DNA of 64,000 bases from Corynebacterium sp. SCR221107. Lineage in GTDB: Bacteria > Actinomycetota > Actinomycetes > Mycobacteriales > Mycobacteriaceae. Below, one piece after another: positions 37,033 to 46,804 of this stretch. The stretch covers positions 2,914,001 to 2,978,000 of the forward strand of contig NZ_CP115670.1 of the NCBI RefSeq assembly GCF_027886475.1, in the 5' to 3' direction. Position numbers and translations under genes: made by a program. Numbering within the stretch: the first letter of the stretch is position 1; every line of letters starts with the position of its first letter. The notes under the pieces are model-generated. The model searched no databases and was not told the DNA's origin. It saw only the letters and a list, made by a program, of their open reading frames with translations.

Positions 37033-38652
37033 TCAGAGCTCACCGAAACGGCGCTCGCCGCCGACGAAGGTGGAGACCACCTCGATATCGCCGACCTCCT
37101 CAACGGGGACCTCGAGCGGATTTGCGGCGAGCACCGCAACGTCGGCAAGCTGGCCGGGAATGATCTGCCCCTTGCGGCCCTGCCAGCCGGTCGCCGCGGC
37201 CGAGCCTGCCGTATAGGCATACAGCGCCTCGGCGACGGAAATCCGATCGGCCTCGCCGTAGACATGGCCGGTTGCCGTCAGGCGCTGCGCAAACGCCTGC
37301 ATGCCTTTAAGTGGATGCCCCTCCGCCACCGGGCGATCGGAACTACCAGGAAGGATGAGGCCCGCATCCAGGATCCGCTTGCCCGGATAGGACAACGCGG
37401 TGCGCTTTGCCCCCAGCTTCGCCGCCATCTGATCCCCAAACGCCGGAATGAAATACGGCTGGCTGGCAATAGCCACATTCAACCCCGACAGCTTCCGCAG
37501 CTGCTCATCAAGGGTCACCCCGCCATGCTCGATGCGGTGCGGGGTCGCCGGGCTACCGTAGCGCTTCGTGGCCTCGGTGATGACCTCAATGGCGAAGTCG
37601 ATTGCGGCATCGCCGATGGCATGCATCGCCAGCGACCACCCGGACGCCGCCGCTGCCAGCGCCTTTGCCTTTAACTCATCCTTATCGCCCTGGAAGTAGC
37701 CGTGGTGGTGACAGCACTCGTAGTTCTCGCGCATCGCGGCGGTCTTACCCAAAAGGGAACCATCGGTGAAAATCTTCGTTGGGCCGATCTGCAGCCACTC
37801 ATCACCCAAACCAGTGCGAATGCCACCATCGAGGCCAACGCCCACGCCATCGTCGGCATGGCCGGCAATCTCATGAAGCGCATCCAAGGTCACCATCACC
37901 TGCATGCGCGTATGCAGGTTCGCCTTCTGATACGCGCCCAACTCGATCGGGGAGTGGCTGATCCAGCCGCCCATGATGCCGGCATCGGTAATCGAGGTAA
38001 TACCCTCGGACACATAGCGCTTCGTGGCCAGATCCAGCGCCTGCCCAATCCGCTCCTGCGACAGCGGCAACGTCACCTTCTGAATATAGCGCATGGCGTT
38101 TTCATGCACGAGACCGGTAAAACGACCCTGCTCATCGACGACGAACTCCCCGCCCTCCATCACCGGCGGCGCCAAAGGATCCAGCCCAGCCTCCACCAGG
38201 GCCTGCGAATTGACGGTATAGGCATGGCCGGAATTGTGCTTAATCAGCAGCGGATGCCCCTGCGCCGCGCGATCCAACCCCTCCAACTCCAGCTCATCCG
38301 CACCCAAATCCCCGGGCACAAAACCGGAAGCCACAATCCACTTGCCGGCAGGGGTGTTCGGCGCCTCCTTAGCAATGAGATCGTAGACCTCGGACGCCGC
38401 CTTCACGCTGGAGAGATCGACCTCCATGAGGGTTTGCCCGAACCAGACGGAGTGCGCATGCACATCATTAAAACCCGGCACCACGGTAAGCTTGTGGGCA
38501 TCTATGCGGCTGGCGATGGGGAATTGGTCAACTGCTGCATCCACAGCGATGATCTTTCCTCCAGCCATGACGAGATTCGAGGCGATTGGATGCTGCGGAT
38601 CCTGCGTCAACACCGTGGCGTTTTCGATGACGGTGAAGGGGATGTTTGACAT
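37033..38652 (-). CDS. Amidohydrolase family protein, YtcJ-like
   Basis: A 539-aa metal-dependent amidohydrolase. VVPGFNDVHAHSVWFGQTL carries the HxH metal motif; later ligands lie in SLAMHAIGDAAIDFAIEVI (His), HRIEHGGV (His) and LPGSSDRPV (Asp). The family hydrolyses N-substituted formamides, hydantoins or carbamates. ATG 38652 is chosen for its GGAG upstream. It is co-directional with and upstream of the M20 copy 2 gene and divergent from a PucR-type regulator, 128 bp apart. The substrate is unknown. Confidence 0.85.
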   Translation of the reverse strand: MSNIPFTVIENATVLTQDPQHPIASNLVMAGGKIIAVDAAVDQFPIASRIDAHKLTVVPGFNDVHAHSVWFGQTLMEVDLSSVKAASEVYDLIAKEAPNTPAGKWIVASGFVPGDLGADELELEGLDRAAQGHPLLIKHNSGHAYTVNSQALVEAGLDPLAPPVMEGGEFVVDEQGRFTGLVHENAMRYIQKVTLPLSQERIGQALDLATKRYVSEGITSITDAGIMGGWISHSPIELGAYQKANLHTRMQVMVTLDALHEIAGHADDGVGVGLDGGIRTGLGDEWLQIGPTKIFTDGSLLGKTAAMRENYECCHHHGYFQGDKDELKAKALAAAASGWSLAMHAIGDAAIDFAIEVITEATKRYGSPATPHRIEHGGVTLDEQLRKLSGLNVAIASQPYFIPAFGDQMAAKLGAKRTALSYPGKRILDAGLILPGSSDRPVAEGHPLKGMQAFAQRLTATGHVYGEADRISVAEALYAYTAGSAAATGWQGRKGQIIPGQLADVAVLAANPLEVPVEEVGDIEVVSTFVGGERRFGEL

Positions 38653-38780
38653 GTTGCTGCACTCCAATCGGCATATATGAATCAGTGACACCGAAAGACT
38701 ATCCCCCGGAACCCCTGGGGCCAGCACCCCTGAAACAATTCGGTTCAATTCCCCATAGATCGACAGGTATTATTGTGCAT

Positions 38781-39929
38781 ATGCACGATCCCGAATGGCA
38801 TGCGGCCATCCTCGCAACCCTCGATAGTGTTCCTGAATTGGCGGATCGATTTCTCGAGACGTTTATGAAAGACGGTGGCTACGGCAATTCCGACATCAGC
38901 TCCGAGGAACTCCTTTTCACGGCCCAGGAGGTATTTACCACCCTCTTGGAGACTCTTCTCGGCGAAAGCACCGAAGCCGATCTCAAAATGCATGCCGATT
39001 CCCTGGGCCGTCGACGTGCACAGCAAGAGGCCCCCATCGCCACCCTGGTCGACGCCATCCAGCTCGACTTCACCGTCATCTGGAATCACCTACGAACCAT
39101 CACCGGCGAACAGCCACCCGAGATGCTCATCACTCATGTCGACGAGCTGCATCAGGTTGTCACCCGTTACAACTACTACGTCCGCGATGCCTTCAGAAGG
39201 GAAGAGGCGCGCAAACTCCAGGACGCGAGCCTGGCCAACGCGCGCTACCTCGACCGACTTTTCTCCTCCCACACCATCAACTCCATGGGACTCGTGGAGG
39301 TATCCAAGGTCCTGGGAATTCCCATCGATAGCACCTATGAGGTGCTCGTCTTTCATCCTTCGGTCTCCGTGGAGGCACGCGCCGCACTGCGCCCAATCAC
39401 CGCAACCGGCGATGTCCTTGGACATGGCTACCGCGGAATGTTTGCCGTCTTCTGGGACATCAGCGCCACTCCTCCCACGATCCCCGAGCAAGCAATGCAC
39501 CTCCCAGGCATCAGATTCCAAGACATCAATGGGCTAAAAGGAGTGCGCAACGCCGTACGATCCGCTCCCACGCTTTTCGACGCCACCGAGGTACCAGCCA
39601 CCATCGAGCTGGCTCGTGACCTCATGTGGGCCGTGGCTGGCGATGCATTGGCAACCATCGACAACGGGCAGCTCGAGAGGGTAACCCGCGCGATCGCTTC
39701 TATGAAGGCAAAGAAGGACCCCATCCTGGACACCCTCAAGGCCTATCTCCATACCGGTTCCATCAAGGAGACGGCACAGCAGTCGTATTGCCATCGCAAT
39801 ACGGTCATCAACCGTTTGACCCAGTTTGCCAACGCTAGCGGTGCGGACGTTACCTTGCCCATGGACGCCGCACTTGTGCTCTTGGCACTACACCGCAAGC
39901 AGCCACCCCCGAAACCTGTCGAACGATAG
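38781..39929 (+). CDS. PucR/CdaR-type transcriptional regulator
   Basis: A 382-aa regulator with a C-terminal helix-turn-helix of the PucR family (LKAYLHTGSIKETAQQSYCH, then RNTVINRLTQFANASG). The middle GGDEF-like domain runs from about residue 155 to 290. The N-terminal 150 residues are a helical sensor. TATTAT lies 7 bases before the ATG, so the transcript is probably leaderless; a longer in-frame start is less likely. PucR-type proteins usually activate nitrogen-compound catabolism in response to the substrate. The divergent amidohydrolase/M20 operon and the downstream transporter are likely targets. Confidence 0.82.
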   Translation: MHDPEWHAAILATLDSVPELADRFLETFMKDGGYGNSDISSEELLFTAQEVFTTLLETLLGESTEADLKMHADSLGRRRAQQEAPIATLVDAIQLDFTVIWNHLRTITGEQPPEMLITHVDELHQVVTRYNYYVRDAFRREEARKLQDASLANARYLDRLFSSHTINSMGLVEVSKVLGIPIDSTYEVLVFHPSVSVEARAALRPITATGDVLGHGYRGMFAVFWDISATPPTIPEQAMHLPGIRFQDINGLKGVRNAVRSAPTLFDATEVPATIELARDLMWAVAGDALATIDNGQLERVTRAIASMKAKKDPILDTLKAYLHTGSIKETAQQSYCHRNTVINRLTQFANASGADVTLPMDAALVLLALHRKQPPPKPVER

Positions 39930-40086
39930 ATTTTAAATGCCGAAACTATGCTTTTGCACAAAATTAGCCACTATCACTAGCGGTTCTTAACGAATTATCC
40001 CCGACAGCTTGGTTCTCCCTTTTCCTTCTCTTAGCGTTAGCCCCGTTCCCTCAACAGCACGATTTCGCAAGAAGGTGAGAGCTAAG

Positions 40087-41472
40087 ATGACGACACTAAG
40101 GGAAGGACCTGGTGTACCGGGTAACAACGTTGTCGGGACTTCCAATCAGAAGGACCAACAAAACGTAGAAATTGAGGTGGACTCCAAAGACGTCCTCAAG
40201 ATTGCAAGCTCCGCCTTCGTCGGAACTGCACTCGAGTGGTACGACTTCTTCCTCTTCGGCACAGCCTCGGCGCTGGTGTTCAACGAGTTATTCTTCTCGG
40301 GAGTCTCAGCCAGCGTGGCAACGCTTGCTTCACTGGCAACGTTCGGCGTGGGATTCCTCGCGCGGCCGCTCGGCGCGATCCTCTTCGGCCAGATCGGCGA
40401 TAAACTTGGGCGTCGCCCAGCGCTGATCCTCTCCATTGTTGCGATCGGTGTCGCAACCGGATTGATTGGCTTGCTACCCGATTACAACTCGATTGGCATT
40501 TGGGCACCAGTCGCATTAACCATTCTTCGCCTCATTCAAGGCGTTGCCGTCGGTGGCGAATGGGGCGGTGCCACGACGATGGCAATCGAACATGCACCGG
40601 CCGAAAAACGCGGCCGCTACGCAGCCTTCGTCCAGATCGGTTCACCCGCCGGCACGTTGTTGTCCTCCGGCATTTTCTCCCTCATCCTCATGCTGCCCGA
40701 GGAGACCGTCAACTCTTGGGCATGGCGCATCCCGTTCCTTCTTGCCTTCCCATTCCTTGCGGTGGCCCTGTGGATCCGCATGAAGGTCGAGGAGTCCCCG
40801 GTCTACAAGGCACTGCAGGAGGAAGCCGAGCGCAACGAGGAGGCTCACAAGGGCTCGCTGAAGGAACTATTCTCCAAGCACTTCCCACAGATTCTGCTGG
40901 CCAGCGCTGCCGCCTTCCTAGGCATCGGTGGATTCTTCGTCATGAGCACCTACGTCTTAAGTTATGCCACCACGACCTTAAGCTTCGAGCGCCAAGAGGT
41001 AGTCAACGCCACTCTCCTTGCAGCAGTCTGTCAGGTCTTCGTCAACCTCGTCTGCGGCCGTCTCGGGGAGAAGCTAGGCCCTGGCAAGGTGATCGGCTGG
41101 GGTGGTATTGCAACTGCAGTCGCAGCCTACCCACTGTGGCAAATGATTGACTCCGGCAACACCGCGCTGCTGACTATCGCCGTGTGTGCTGGACTAGGAC
41201 TGGTTACCGTTACTTATTCGGTCTCCGGCGTGCTGCTTTCCGAGATCTTCCCAGCCAACGTTCGCTACTCTGGCGTCGCCATTAGCGCCAACATCGCTGG
41301 TGCCATCTCTGGTTGCCTGCCGTTTATCGCCACTGCCATGAACGCAACGAGCAGCACGCCCAGTTCCACCCCGGGTGTCATCATCCTCGTCGTCGTCGCT
41401 CTCATCACCGCAGCCGGTGGCTTCCTCGGCGAGCGTCACCGCATGGTTGATGACGTGGTCATCAAGAACTAG
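40087..41472 (+). CDS. MHS-type major facilitator transporter
   Basis: A 461-aa, 12-helix MFS protein of the metabolite:H+ symporter (MHS, ProP/ShiA-like) family. It shows the opening SSAFVGTALEWYDFFLFGTA, loop 2-3 motif GQIGDKLGRRPALI, and GVAVGGEWGGATTMAIEHAP in helices 4-5. AAGGTGAGA precedes ATG 40087. Members move proline, betaine, dicarboxylates or aromatic acids with protons. It lies between the PucR regulator and a ThDP enzyme, all on the plus strand, so it probably imports the substrate of this branch. Confidence 0.88.
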   Translation: MTTLREGPGVPGNNVVGTSNQKDQQNVEIEVDSKDVLKIASSAFVGTALEWYDFFLFGTASALVFNELFFSGVSASVATLASLATFGVGFLARPLGAILFGQIGDKLGRRPALILSIVAIGVATGLIGLLPDYNSIGIWAPVALTILRLIQGVAVGGEWGGATTMAIEHAPAEKRGRYAAFVQIGSPAGTLLSSGIFSLILMLPEETVNSWAWRIPFLLAFPFLAVALWIRMKVEESPVYKALQEEAERNEEAHKGSLKELFSKHFPQILLASAAAFLGIGGFFVMSTYVLSYATTTLSFERQEVVNATLLAAVCQVFVNLVCGRLGEKLGPGKVIGWGGIATAVAAYPLWQMIDSGNTALLTIAVCAGLGLVTVTYSVSGVLLSEIFPANVRYSGVAISANIAGAISGCLPFIATAMNATSSTPSSTPGVIILVVVALITAAGGFLGERHRMVDDVVIKN

Positions 41473-41603
41473 GCAGCAACAATTCGAATCGATGCTTGCC
41501 TGTTGACCCACACGATCATCACTCGCCCCGGATGCCGTACCTTTTCTCCGGTACCACATCTGGGGCGTCTCTTCTTGCTCGCACACAATCGAAAAGGAAA
41601 AAC

Positions 41604-43250
41604 ATGTCCGTCCACGTAGGATCCGCAATTGCCCAATCCTTGAGCGCCCACGGTGTGCCCCGCGTCTTTCTTGTCCCTGGGGAAAGCTTCCTGCCCGTCT
41701 TAGATGGCTTGCACGACCTCGATATCTCCACCGTGGTGTGCCGTCACGAAGGCGGGGCAGCCTACATGGCAGATGCGCACGGCAAGTTCACGGGAATGCC
41801 AGGGGTTGCGATGGTAACGCGTGGACCCGGCGCGGCTAATGCCTTCGTTGGAATCCATACCGCCTGGCAGGATGCCACACCGCTGGTCCTTTTCATCGGC
41901 CTCATTCCGCTCAGCGACCGCGATCGGGAATCCTTCCAGGAGTTTGATCCCAAGGCGTGGTTTGGCACCCAGGCAAAGAAGGTCTTTGTCCTCGACGATC
42001 CTGCCCGCGCCAGCCAGGTGGTGGCCGAGGCCTTCTTTATTGCGCGCTCCGGGCGCCCCGGCCCGGTTATCGTCGGATTGCCCGAGGACATTCTCTATGA
42101 GGAATTCGCTGGGGTGATAAGCCAGCCGCTTCCGACAACGTGTGGTGCTGTGTCCGCAGCCCAGCTAGAGTCGGTGACAAGCGCGCTGTCACAGGCGGAA
42201 AAGCCACTCTTTTTCGTCGGCGGCTCAGGCTGGTCGGCAGCGGCCTCGGCGCAGCTGAGCGACCTCGCGCACAGATATGCCATCCCGGTTGTCCACGACT
42301 GGCGTGCCGCCGATCGCATGAGCTTCGATTCCCCCGCGAATGCTGGTTGGCTTGGGTATGGCAGGGACGATGCGGTAGTGGAGCTTGTGGAATCAGCCGA
42401 CCTCATCGTCCAGATTGGTGCGCACTTAAGCGACGTGCCCACCGACGGTTTCCGCCTGCGCCAAGGCACAAGCAAGCGGCATATCGTCGTAAGCCTTGAT
42501 ACCCAGTTGACCGGCAATGCCACCACCTTTGACATGCAGATCCTTGCCAGTCCCGCGGAGTTTATCACCGAGCTGAGCACGGTCACGATGTCTGCCCCGA
42601 GCGAGCACAAGATTCAACGTTTCCGGCGGGCGCACGATGCGTTCGTACAGTTTGCCAGCGTCGGCTCCGACGTCGATGAGCAGGATGAGTTCGCCGACCC
42701 GCTGTTGCGCGCGGTTTTTGGCTCCCTTCAGGATCTCTTGCCACAGGATGCCGTCTTTAGCTTCGGCGCGGGCAACCACTGCATTTGGGCGCAGCGTTTC
42801 CTTCCTACGCGGTGTTTCCCCTCGCAACTGAGCGTGCGCAATGGCTCGATGGGTTATAGCGTTCCCGCCGCGGTGGCCGCATCGCTGGAATCCCCTGGGC
42901 GCACCGTAGTAGCGATCGCCGGCGACGGAGAGTTCCTCATGAATGGCCAGGAGCTGGCAACAGCGGTGCAATGTGGGGCTTCTTTTGTCACGATCGTCCT
43001 TGCCAATGGCGAATTCGGGACGATCAGGGATCACCAAGAAAACCATTTCCCGAACCGGGTATCCGGCACCCAGTTGCGCAATCCACGCTTCGCCACGCTT
43101 GCCGACGGCTTCGGTTGCCTTGGCGTACAGATTGCAGCTACCGCAAGCGCCCAATCCATCCGCGAGACGGTAGAAGATGCATTGGTACAGTCGCGTGCAA
43201 AGAACGTACCTGTTGTCATCGAGGTGCCGATGGCGCGCAAGTTCGATTAA
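41604..43250 (+). CDS. Thiamine diphosphate-dependent enzyme, ALS-like
   Basis: A 548-aa ThDP enzyme of the acetolactate synthase superfamily. The catalytic Glu lies in CRHEGGAAYMADAHGKFTG; the C-terminal cofactor motif begins AGDGEFLMNGQELATAVQCG and ends VLANGEFGTIR. Only one Asn of the usual Asn-Asn is present. GAAAAGGAAAAAC precedes ATG 41604. It follows the MHS transporter by 131 bases and is not closely similar to the ThDP enzyme at 32422. It may decarboxylate a 2-oxo acid from the local aminotransferase; biosynthetic acetolactate synthase is unlikely because no small subunit gene is present. Confidence 0.82.
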   Translation: MSVHVGSAIAQSLSAHGVPRVFLVPGESFLPVLDGLHDLDISTVVCRHEGGAAYMADAHGKFTGMPGVAMVTRGPGAANAFVGIHTAWQDATPLVLFIGLIPLSDRDRESFQEFDPKAWFGTQAKKVFVLDDPARASQVVAEAFFIARSGRPGPVIVGLPEDILYEEFAGVISQPLPTTCGAVSAAQLESVTSALSQAEKPLFFVGGSGWSAAASAQLSDLAHRYAIPVVHDWRAADRMSFDSPANAGWLGYGRDDAVVELVESADLIVQIGAHLSDVPTDGFRLRQGTSKRHIVVSLDTQLTGNATTFDMQILASPAEFITELSTVTMSAPSEHKIQRFRRAHDAFVQFASVGSDVDEQDEFADPLLRAVFGSLQDLLPQDAVFSFGAGNHCIWAQRFLPTRCFPSQLSVRNGSMGYSVPAAVAASLESPGRTVVAIAGDGEFLMNGQELATAVQCGASFVTIVLANGEFGTIRDHQENHFPNRVSGTQLRNPRFATLADGFGCLGVQIAATASAQSIRETVEDALVQSRAKNVPVVIEVPMARKFD

Positions 43251-43260
43251 TTCCCTATCC

Positions 43261-43307
43261 AACGCGGTCTGGTCATTGAGCTCTGGGATCTCAACCCAGG
43301 CCGCGTT
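43261..43307. terminator. Hairpin after ThDP enzyme
   Basis: AACGCGGTCTGG pairs with CCCAGGCCGCGTT around a 22-base loop (one bulge or mismatch), 11 bases after the stop codon. A second imperfect hairpin lies at about 43379-43420. The T run is short, so efficiency is uncertain. Confidence 0.5.
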
Positions 43308-43509
43308 TGCCGCTTGCCGTGCCCTGCGAGGCTGAGGTTCGCACACGGGTTATTGCTTTGGCCTTGTGGCATGAGAAAAGCACACGTTGCCTTTCGCAAA
43401 GAAGAAAGGTGACGTGCGCTTCGTGGATGCGAGGGGAATGGCGCTGGACTTGAGGCTCGGGGCCCTAGGGTCTCGTCCCGTGGTTGAATGCTCGACCCTT
43501 TTCGCTTTC

Positions 43510-44889
43510 TTACTTATTGACTCGAATCATGCGTCGGTTGACGAACTCGCCCATTCCGAGCACGCCGAGCTCGCGGCCAAAACCGGAGCGCTTGATGCCG
43601 CCGAAGGGCAGCTCGGGTGCGGTTCCCTCAGCCTCGTTGATAAAGACCATGCCGCTGCGGATCTTCGACGCAACCTCCAGTGCCACGGCCTCATCCTCGG
43701 AGAACACGGCCGCGCCGAGCCCGAAGGAGGAGTTATTGGCGATAGCGATGGCCTCGTCGATGTCCTTTGCCTTGATAACCATGGCGACGGGGCCGAATAG
43801 CTCCTGGTCGAAGACCTCCATGGATTCCTCGATGCCGGTGAGGATCGTGGGCTTAAAGAAGGCGGAGTGCTTGTCCTCGCGCACGCCGCCGGTTGCTACC
43901 ACCGCCCCCTCGGCGACGGCGGCCTCGACCTGCTGCTCGAGGCGGTTGGCGGCAGCCAGGGAGGACAAAGGCCCAATGTTGACGGAAGGATCAAGCGGAT
44001 CGCCGACCTTCAACTCCTCGAAGGCGGCAATGAACTTGTCAAGGAACTCGTCGTAGTACTCCTCGAGCACGACGAAGCGCTTGCTGGCGTTGCAGGCCTG
44101 GCCGTTGTTCACGGTTCGGCTCAGCACGGCCTCGCTGATGACCGTGTCCATGTCGGTGGTATCTACCAACAGGAAGGCGTCATTGCCACCGAGTTCGAGA
44201 ACCACCTTGGTCAGGGACTCGGCAGCCTCCTGGGCGACGATGCGGCCCGCGGCGTCGGAGCCGGTGAAGGACACGCCGAGGATGCGGTCGTCGGCGATGA
44301 TGGTGGCCGCCTGCTCATTGGTCACATAGACGTTGGTGTACAGGCCCGCGGGCGCACCGGCGGCGTCAAAGATCTCCTGCAGGATCGCGGCAGTCTTCGG
44401 GCATTGGGGTGCGTGTTTGAGGAGGATGGAGTTGCCGTTCATAATGTTCGGCGCAACAAAGCGCGCGACCTGATAGAGCGGGAAGTTCCAGGGCATGATG
44501 CCAAACAGGGGTCCTAGCCCCTCGTTGACCTGGTAGGCGGTGCCGGGCAGGGAGGTCTCGAGCTCTTGGGTTTTCAGCAGGTCCGGGCCGACCTTCGCGT
44601 AGTAACGGTAGATGTCGGCAACCAGCGCCACCTCGGCCTTGGCCTGGCCGACGGGCTTGCCCATCTCGCGCACGATGGTCAAGGAGAGTTCCTCGGCGCG
44701 GGCCTCGTGCTCCGCTGCCACCGCCTCGAGCAGCTGTGCGCGCTGTTCGAAAGGGCTAATGCACCAGGTGACGAAGGCCTTGTCGGCTGCGGCGATGCTT
44801 TCTTCTACCTGGGCATCCGTTGCAACCTCGAAGGTCTCCTCCACCTCGCCCGTAGAGGGATTGGTTACGGCATACATAATCTCTGACAT
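43510..44889 (-). CDS. NAD(P)-dependent aldehyde dehydrogenase, SSADH-like
   Basis: A 459-aa aldehyde dehydrogenase of the succinate-semialdehyde branch. Catalytic residues are Asn135 (MPWNFPL), Glu232 (LELGGND) and Cys266 (NNGQACNASKRF). ATG 44889 has GGAGG upstream; the longer frame is discarded. It may oxidise succinate semialdehyde, or in the pathway proposed here 4-guanidinobutyraldehyde from a ThDP decarboxylase. It lies just downstream of the gabR-like gene on the same strand but 284 bp away, so it probably has its own promoter. Confidence 0.87.
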   Translation of the reverse strand: MSEIMYAVTNPSTGEVEETFEVATDAQVEESIAAADKAFVTWCISPFEQRAQLLEAVAAEHEARAEELSLTIVREMGKPVGQAKAEVALVADIYRYYAKVGPDLLKTQELETSLPGTAYQVNEGLGPLFGIMPWNFPLYQVARFVAPNIMNGNSILLKHAPQCPKTAAILQEIFDAAGAPAGLYTNVYVTNEQAATIIADDRILGVSFTGSDAAGRIVAQEAAESLTKVVLELGGNDAFLLVDTTDMDTVISEAVLSRTVNNGQACNASKRFVVLEEYYDEFLDKFIAAFEELKVGDPLDPSVNIGPLSSLAAANRLEQQVEAAVAEGAVVATGGVREDKHSAFFKPTILTGIEESMEVFDQELFGPVAMVIKAKDIDEAIAIANNSSFGLGAAVFSEDEAVALEVASKIRSGMVFINEAEGTAPELPFGGIKRSGFGRELGVLGMGEFVNRRMIRVNK

Positions 44890-45173
44890 CTGTGGCCTCC
44901 GTCGTGATGTGCGTCCTTGTGCAGGTAAGCCTTCAATTGAGCTTTTTCCGTGACTATAACCAGCGCAAATCCGGCTTAACAATCTTCGTGCCAAACTGGC
45001 ACAAAAAGCAATTTCTATCACCCAATAGTTAGGCATTTGCACAACAGACTAGCCGTACATGGGGGACCTGCACCAACCCGGCCGCACCTCTGCCTGCACC
45101 CGTGCTTGCCGACGCCTACGGTTCCTGCGCGCTAGGCAGCCAGCGCCGCTGCGGCCCGTATAGCCGAGGCCGG

Positions 45174-46646
45174 CTAGTTCGCATCCCGCGATACGGCCAC
45201 GATGAGCAGCTCCGCGCGGGTGACGGGATCGGAAAGGTCGACCTCGCAGATGTCCTCGATGCGCGCGATGCGGGTGCGCACGGTGTGCCGGTGGATTCCC
45301 AGGATGTCCGCGGTGGCCTTCGCGTTGCCGCCGGCATGAAGGAAGGTGATGAGCGTTTGCTCAAGGCCGTGGTTGCTGCGTTTGTCCTCCTCGCCGAGCC
45401 GGGAGAAGGTCTCCTGCGCGCGGTGATCGAGCGCGGTGCGCACCTCCGGGTTGTTGATCCACTGCAGGGGAGAGTCCTCCGGGGTGAGAAACTGCCCCAA
45501 GGGCAGCGACTTCGCCGTGGTCACCAGCGAATGCACCCGCCGGGTGTCCACGGAATCCCATGCCTGCGGGGTGCCGATGGCCACCCGGGCAAACGAGCGC
45601 TGCGGGCCCAGCAGCTTGAGCACCCCCTCGGGCGAGCGCGTGCCGCGGAAAAACAGCAACGTCGTCTTCGGGTCGAGAACCAGGGCGCACAGCTCGCGGT
45701 CGGCCTTCGAGAGGGCGGAGTCAATAACGGACAACAGCCTGCTCATGTGCCGATCGACGTTGGTGTGGATGACGACCGGGCGCACATAGCCCTTGCTATC
45801 TGCGATGCGGGAAAAGGCGCGGATGAGGTGCTGCGGCTGCGCGTCCAAACCAAGCAGGACGGACATGGCCAGCGAGTTGAGCGAGGCCCTGGCCCGGCGC
45901 AGGCTCAGCGGCCGCTGGAGCAAGAGATCGGCCAGGCCCGCGACGTGCTTGATGTACTGGCGGTCATGGGCGGAAAGCGAATGATCGGACAGGGTGACCA
46001 GCGAGTGGAAGCGCTCGCCGAAGCTGAGCATGCGGTGGTGGATGTGGTGCTGGCTGCCAGCGGGGGCGTGGGTGGCATCAAGCCCCTCGTAGTCGGTGCG
46101 CGCGATGACGCGGTCATCGTTGTCCACGATGGCCACCGCGGCGTGGAGGTCCCTGGCTGCCAGCTCCACCAGCGCGTCCACGCCACCGGCAATGGCGACC
46201 TGGGTGGCGTTACGCTGCCGGGTGGTCACGAGTTGCTGCAGCATGCTTTCCCGTTGGGCGAACTCGCGGTTGACCGCCTGCGTGATGGAGATGAAGGCGG
46301 TGGCGTGGGGGACTTCGAAAAGCCCCAGCCCGAACTCCTGGCAGGCCTCGACGAGCACGCGGGGCACCTCGCCGAAGATGAGCCCGGTGCCAAAGCCAAT
46401 AGCCACCACCCCCGCCGCCTGCAGTGCCTCAACATAGGGGCGAAACGCCTCGGGTTGTTCCTCAAACGCCAGCCCGACGCACAAGATGAGCGCCTGCTCG
46501 GAGAGGAAGGGGGTGGGATCCCGCAACTCGGTGGCCTGGACAACCTTGAAGGAGACTGGCTGTTGGATGATAGAAACTAGGCCGAGTGTTCGCTGGGAAA
46601 GTAGCCAGCGTAGTGGTAGTTCCTGATTCTCCAAAGCGGGTTCCAT
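45174..46646 (-). CDS. gabR: PucR-family regulator, GabR-like
   Basis: A 490-aa regulator with an N-terminal PucR domain (about residues 10-130), a middle region and a C-terminal helix-turn-helix (LITFLHAGGNAKATADILGI, HRHTVRTRIARIEDICEVDL). Its position, divergent from gabT-gabD, matches the PucR-type GabR that activates GABA use in Corynebacterium glutamicum. A consensus TATAAT lies 8 bases before its ATG, so its leader is very short or absent. A 31-bp nested palindrome just beyond is the likely operator. It is probably GABA- or semialdehyde-responsive (inference). Confidence 0.83.
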   Translation of the reverse strand: MEPALENQELPLRWLLSQRTLGLVSIIQQPVSFKVVQATELRDPTPFLSEQALILCVGLAFEEQPEAFRPYVEALQAAGVVAIGFGTGLIFGEVPRVLVEACQEFGLGLFEVPHATAFISITQAVNREFAQRESMLQQLVTTRQRNATQVAIAGGVDALVELAARDLHAAVAIVDNDDRVIARTDYEGLDATHAPAGSQHHIHHRMLSFGERFHSLVTLSDHSLSAHDRQYIKHVAGLADLLLQRPLSLRRARASLNSLAMSVLLGLDAQPQHLIRAFSRIADSKGYVRPVVIHTNVDRHMSRLLSVIDSALSKADRELCALVLDPKTTLLFFRGTRSPEGVLKLLGPQRSFARVAIGTPQAWDSVDTRRVHSLVTTAKSLPLGQFLTPEDSPLQWINNPEVRTALDHRAQETFSRLGEEDKRSNHGLEQTLITFLHAGGNAKATADILGIHRHTVRTRIARIEDICEVDLSDPVTRAELLIVAVSRDAN

Positions 46647-46664
46647 GAGCCACGATTATACAGT

Positions 46665-46695
46665 TTGGATAATCTTGAGTCTCAAATTTGTCCAA
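46665..46695. promoter_or_regulatory. Putative GabR operator and gabR promoter
   Basis: TTGGA-N5-TTGAG-T-CTCAA-N5-TCCAA is a symmetric nested palindrome lying immediately upstream of the gabR -10 box (TATAAT, read on the minus strand, 46655-46660) in the gabR-gabT intergenic region. It is well placed for control in both directions. Confidence 0.6.
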
Positions 46696-46804
46696 GTGGG
46701 ACATAGCCATGCAGGCCTGCCGCAACCACAATGATGCTTACTTGCCGTCGGCAAGCAATAAAAGCAACAACCACAAGCACGAATGACAAGCACAAGGGAA
46801 AATC

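Noticed and set aside
37702..38649. 315-residue open frame on the plus strand
   Set aside because: It is antisense to the amidohydrolase gene and has no recognisable domain.
45102..46580. 492-residue open frame on the plus strand
   Set aside because: It lies antisense to the gabR-like gene, has Arg/Gly/Gln-rich low-complexity sequence and no family resemblance; a GC-rich shadow.
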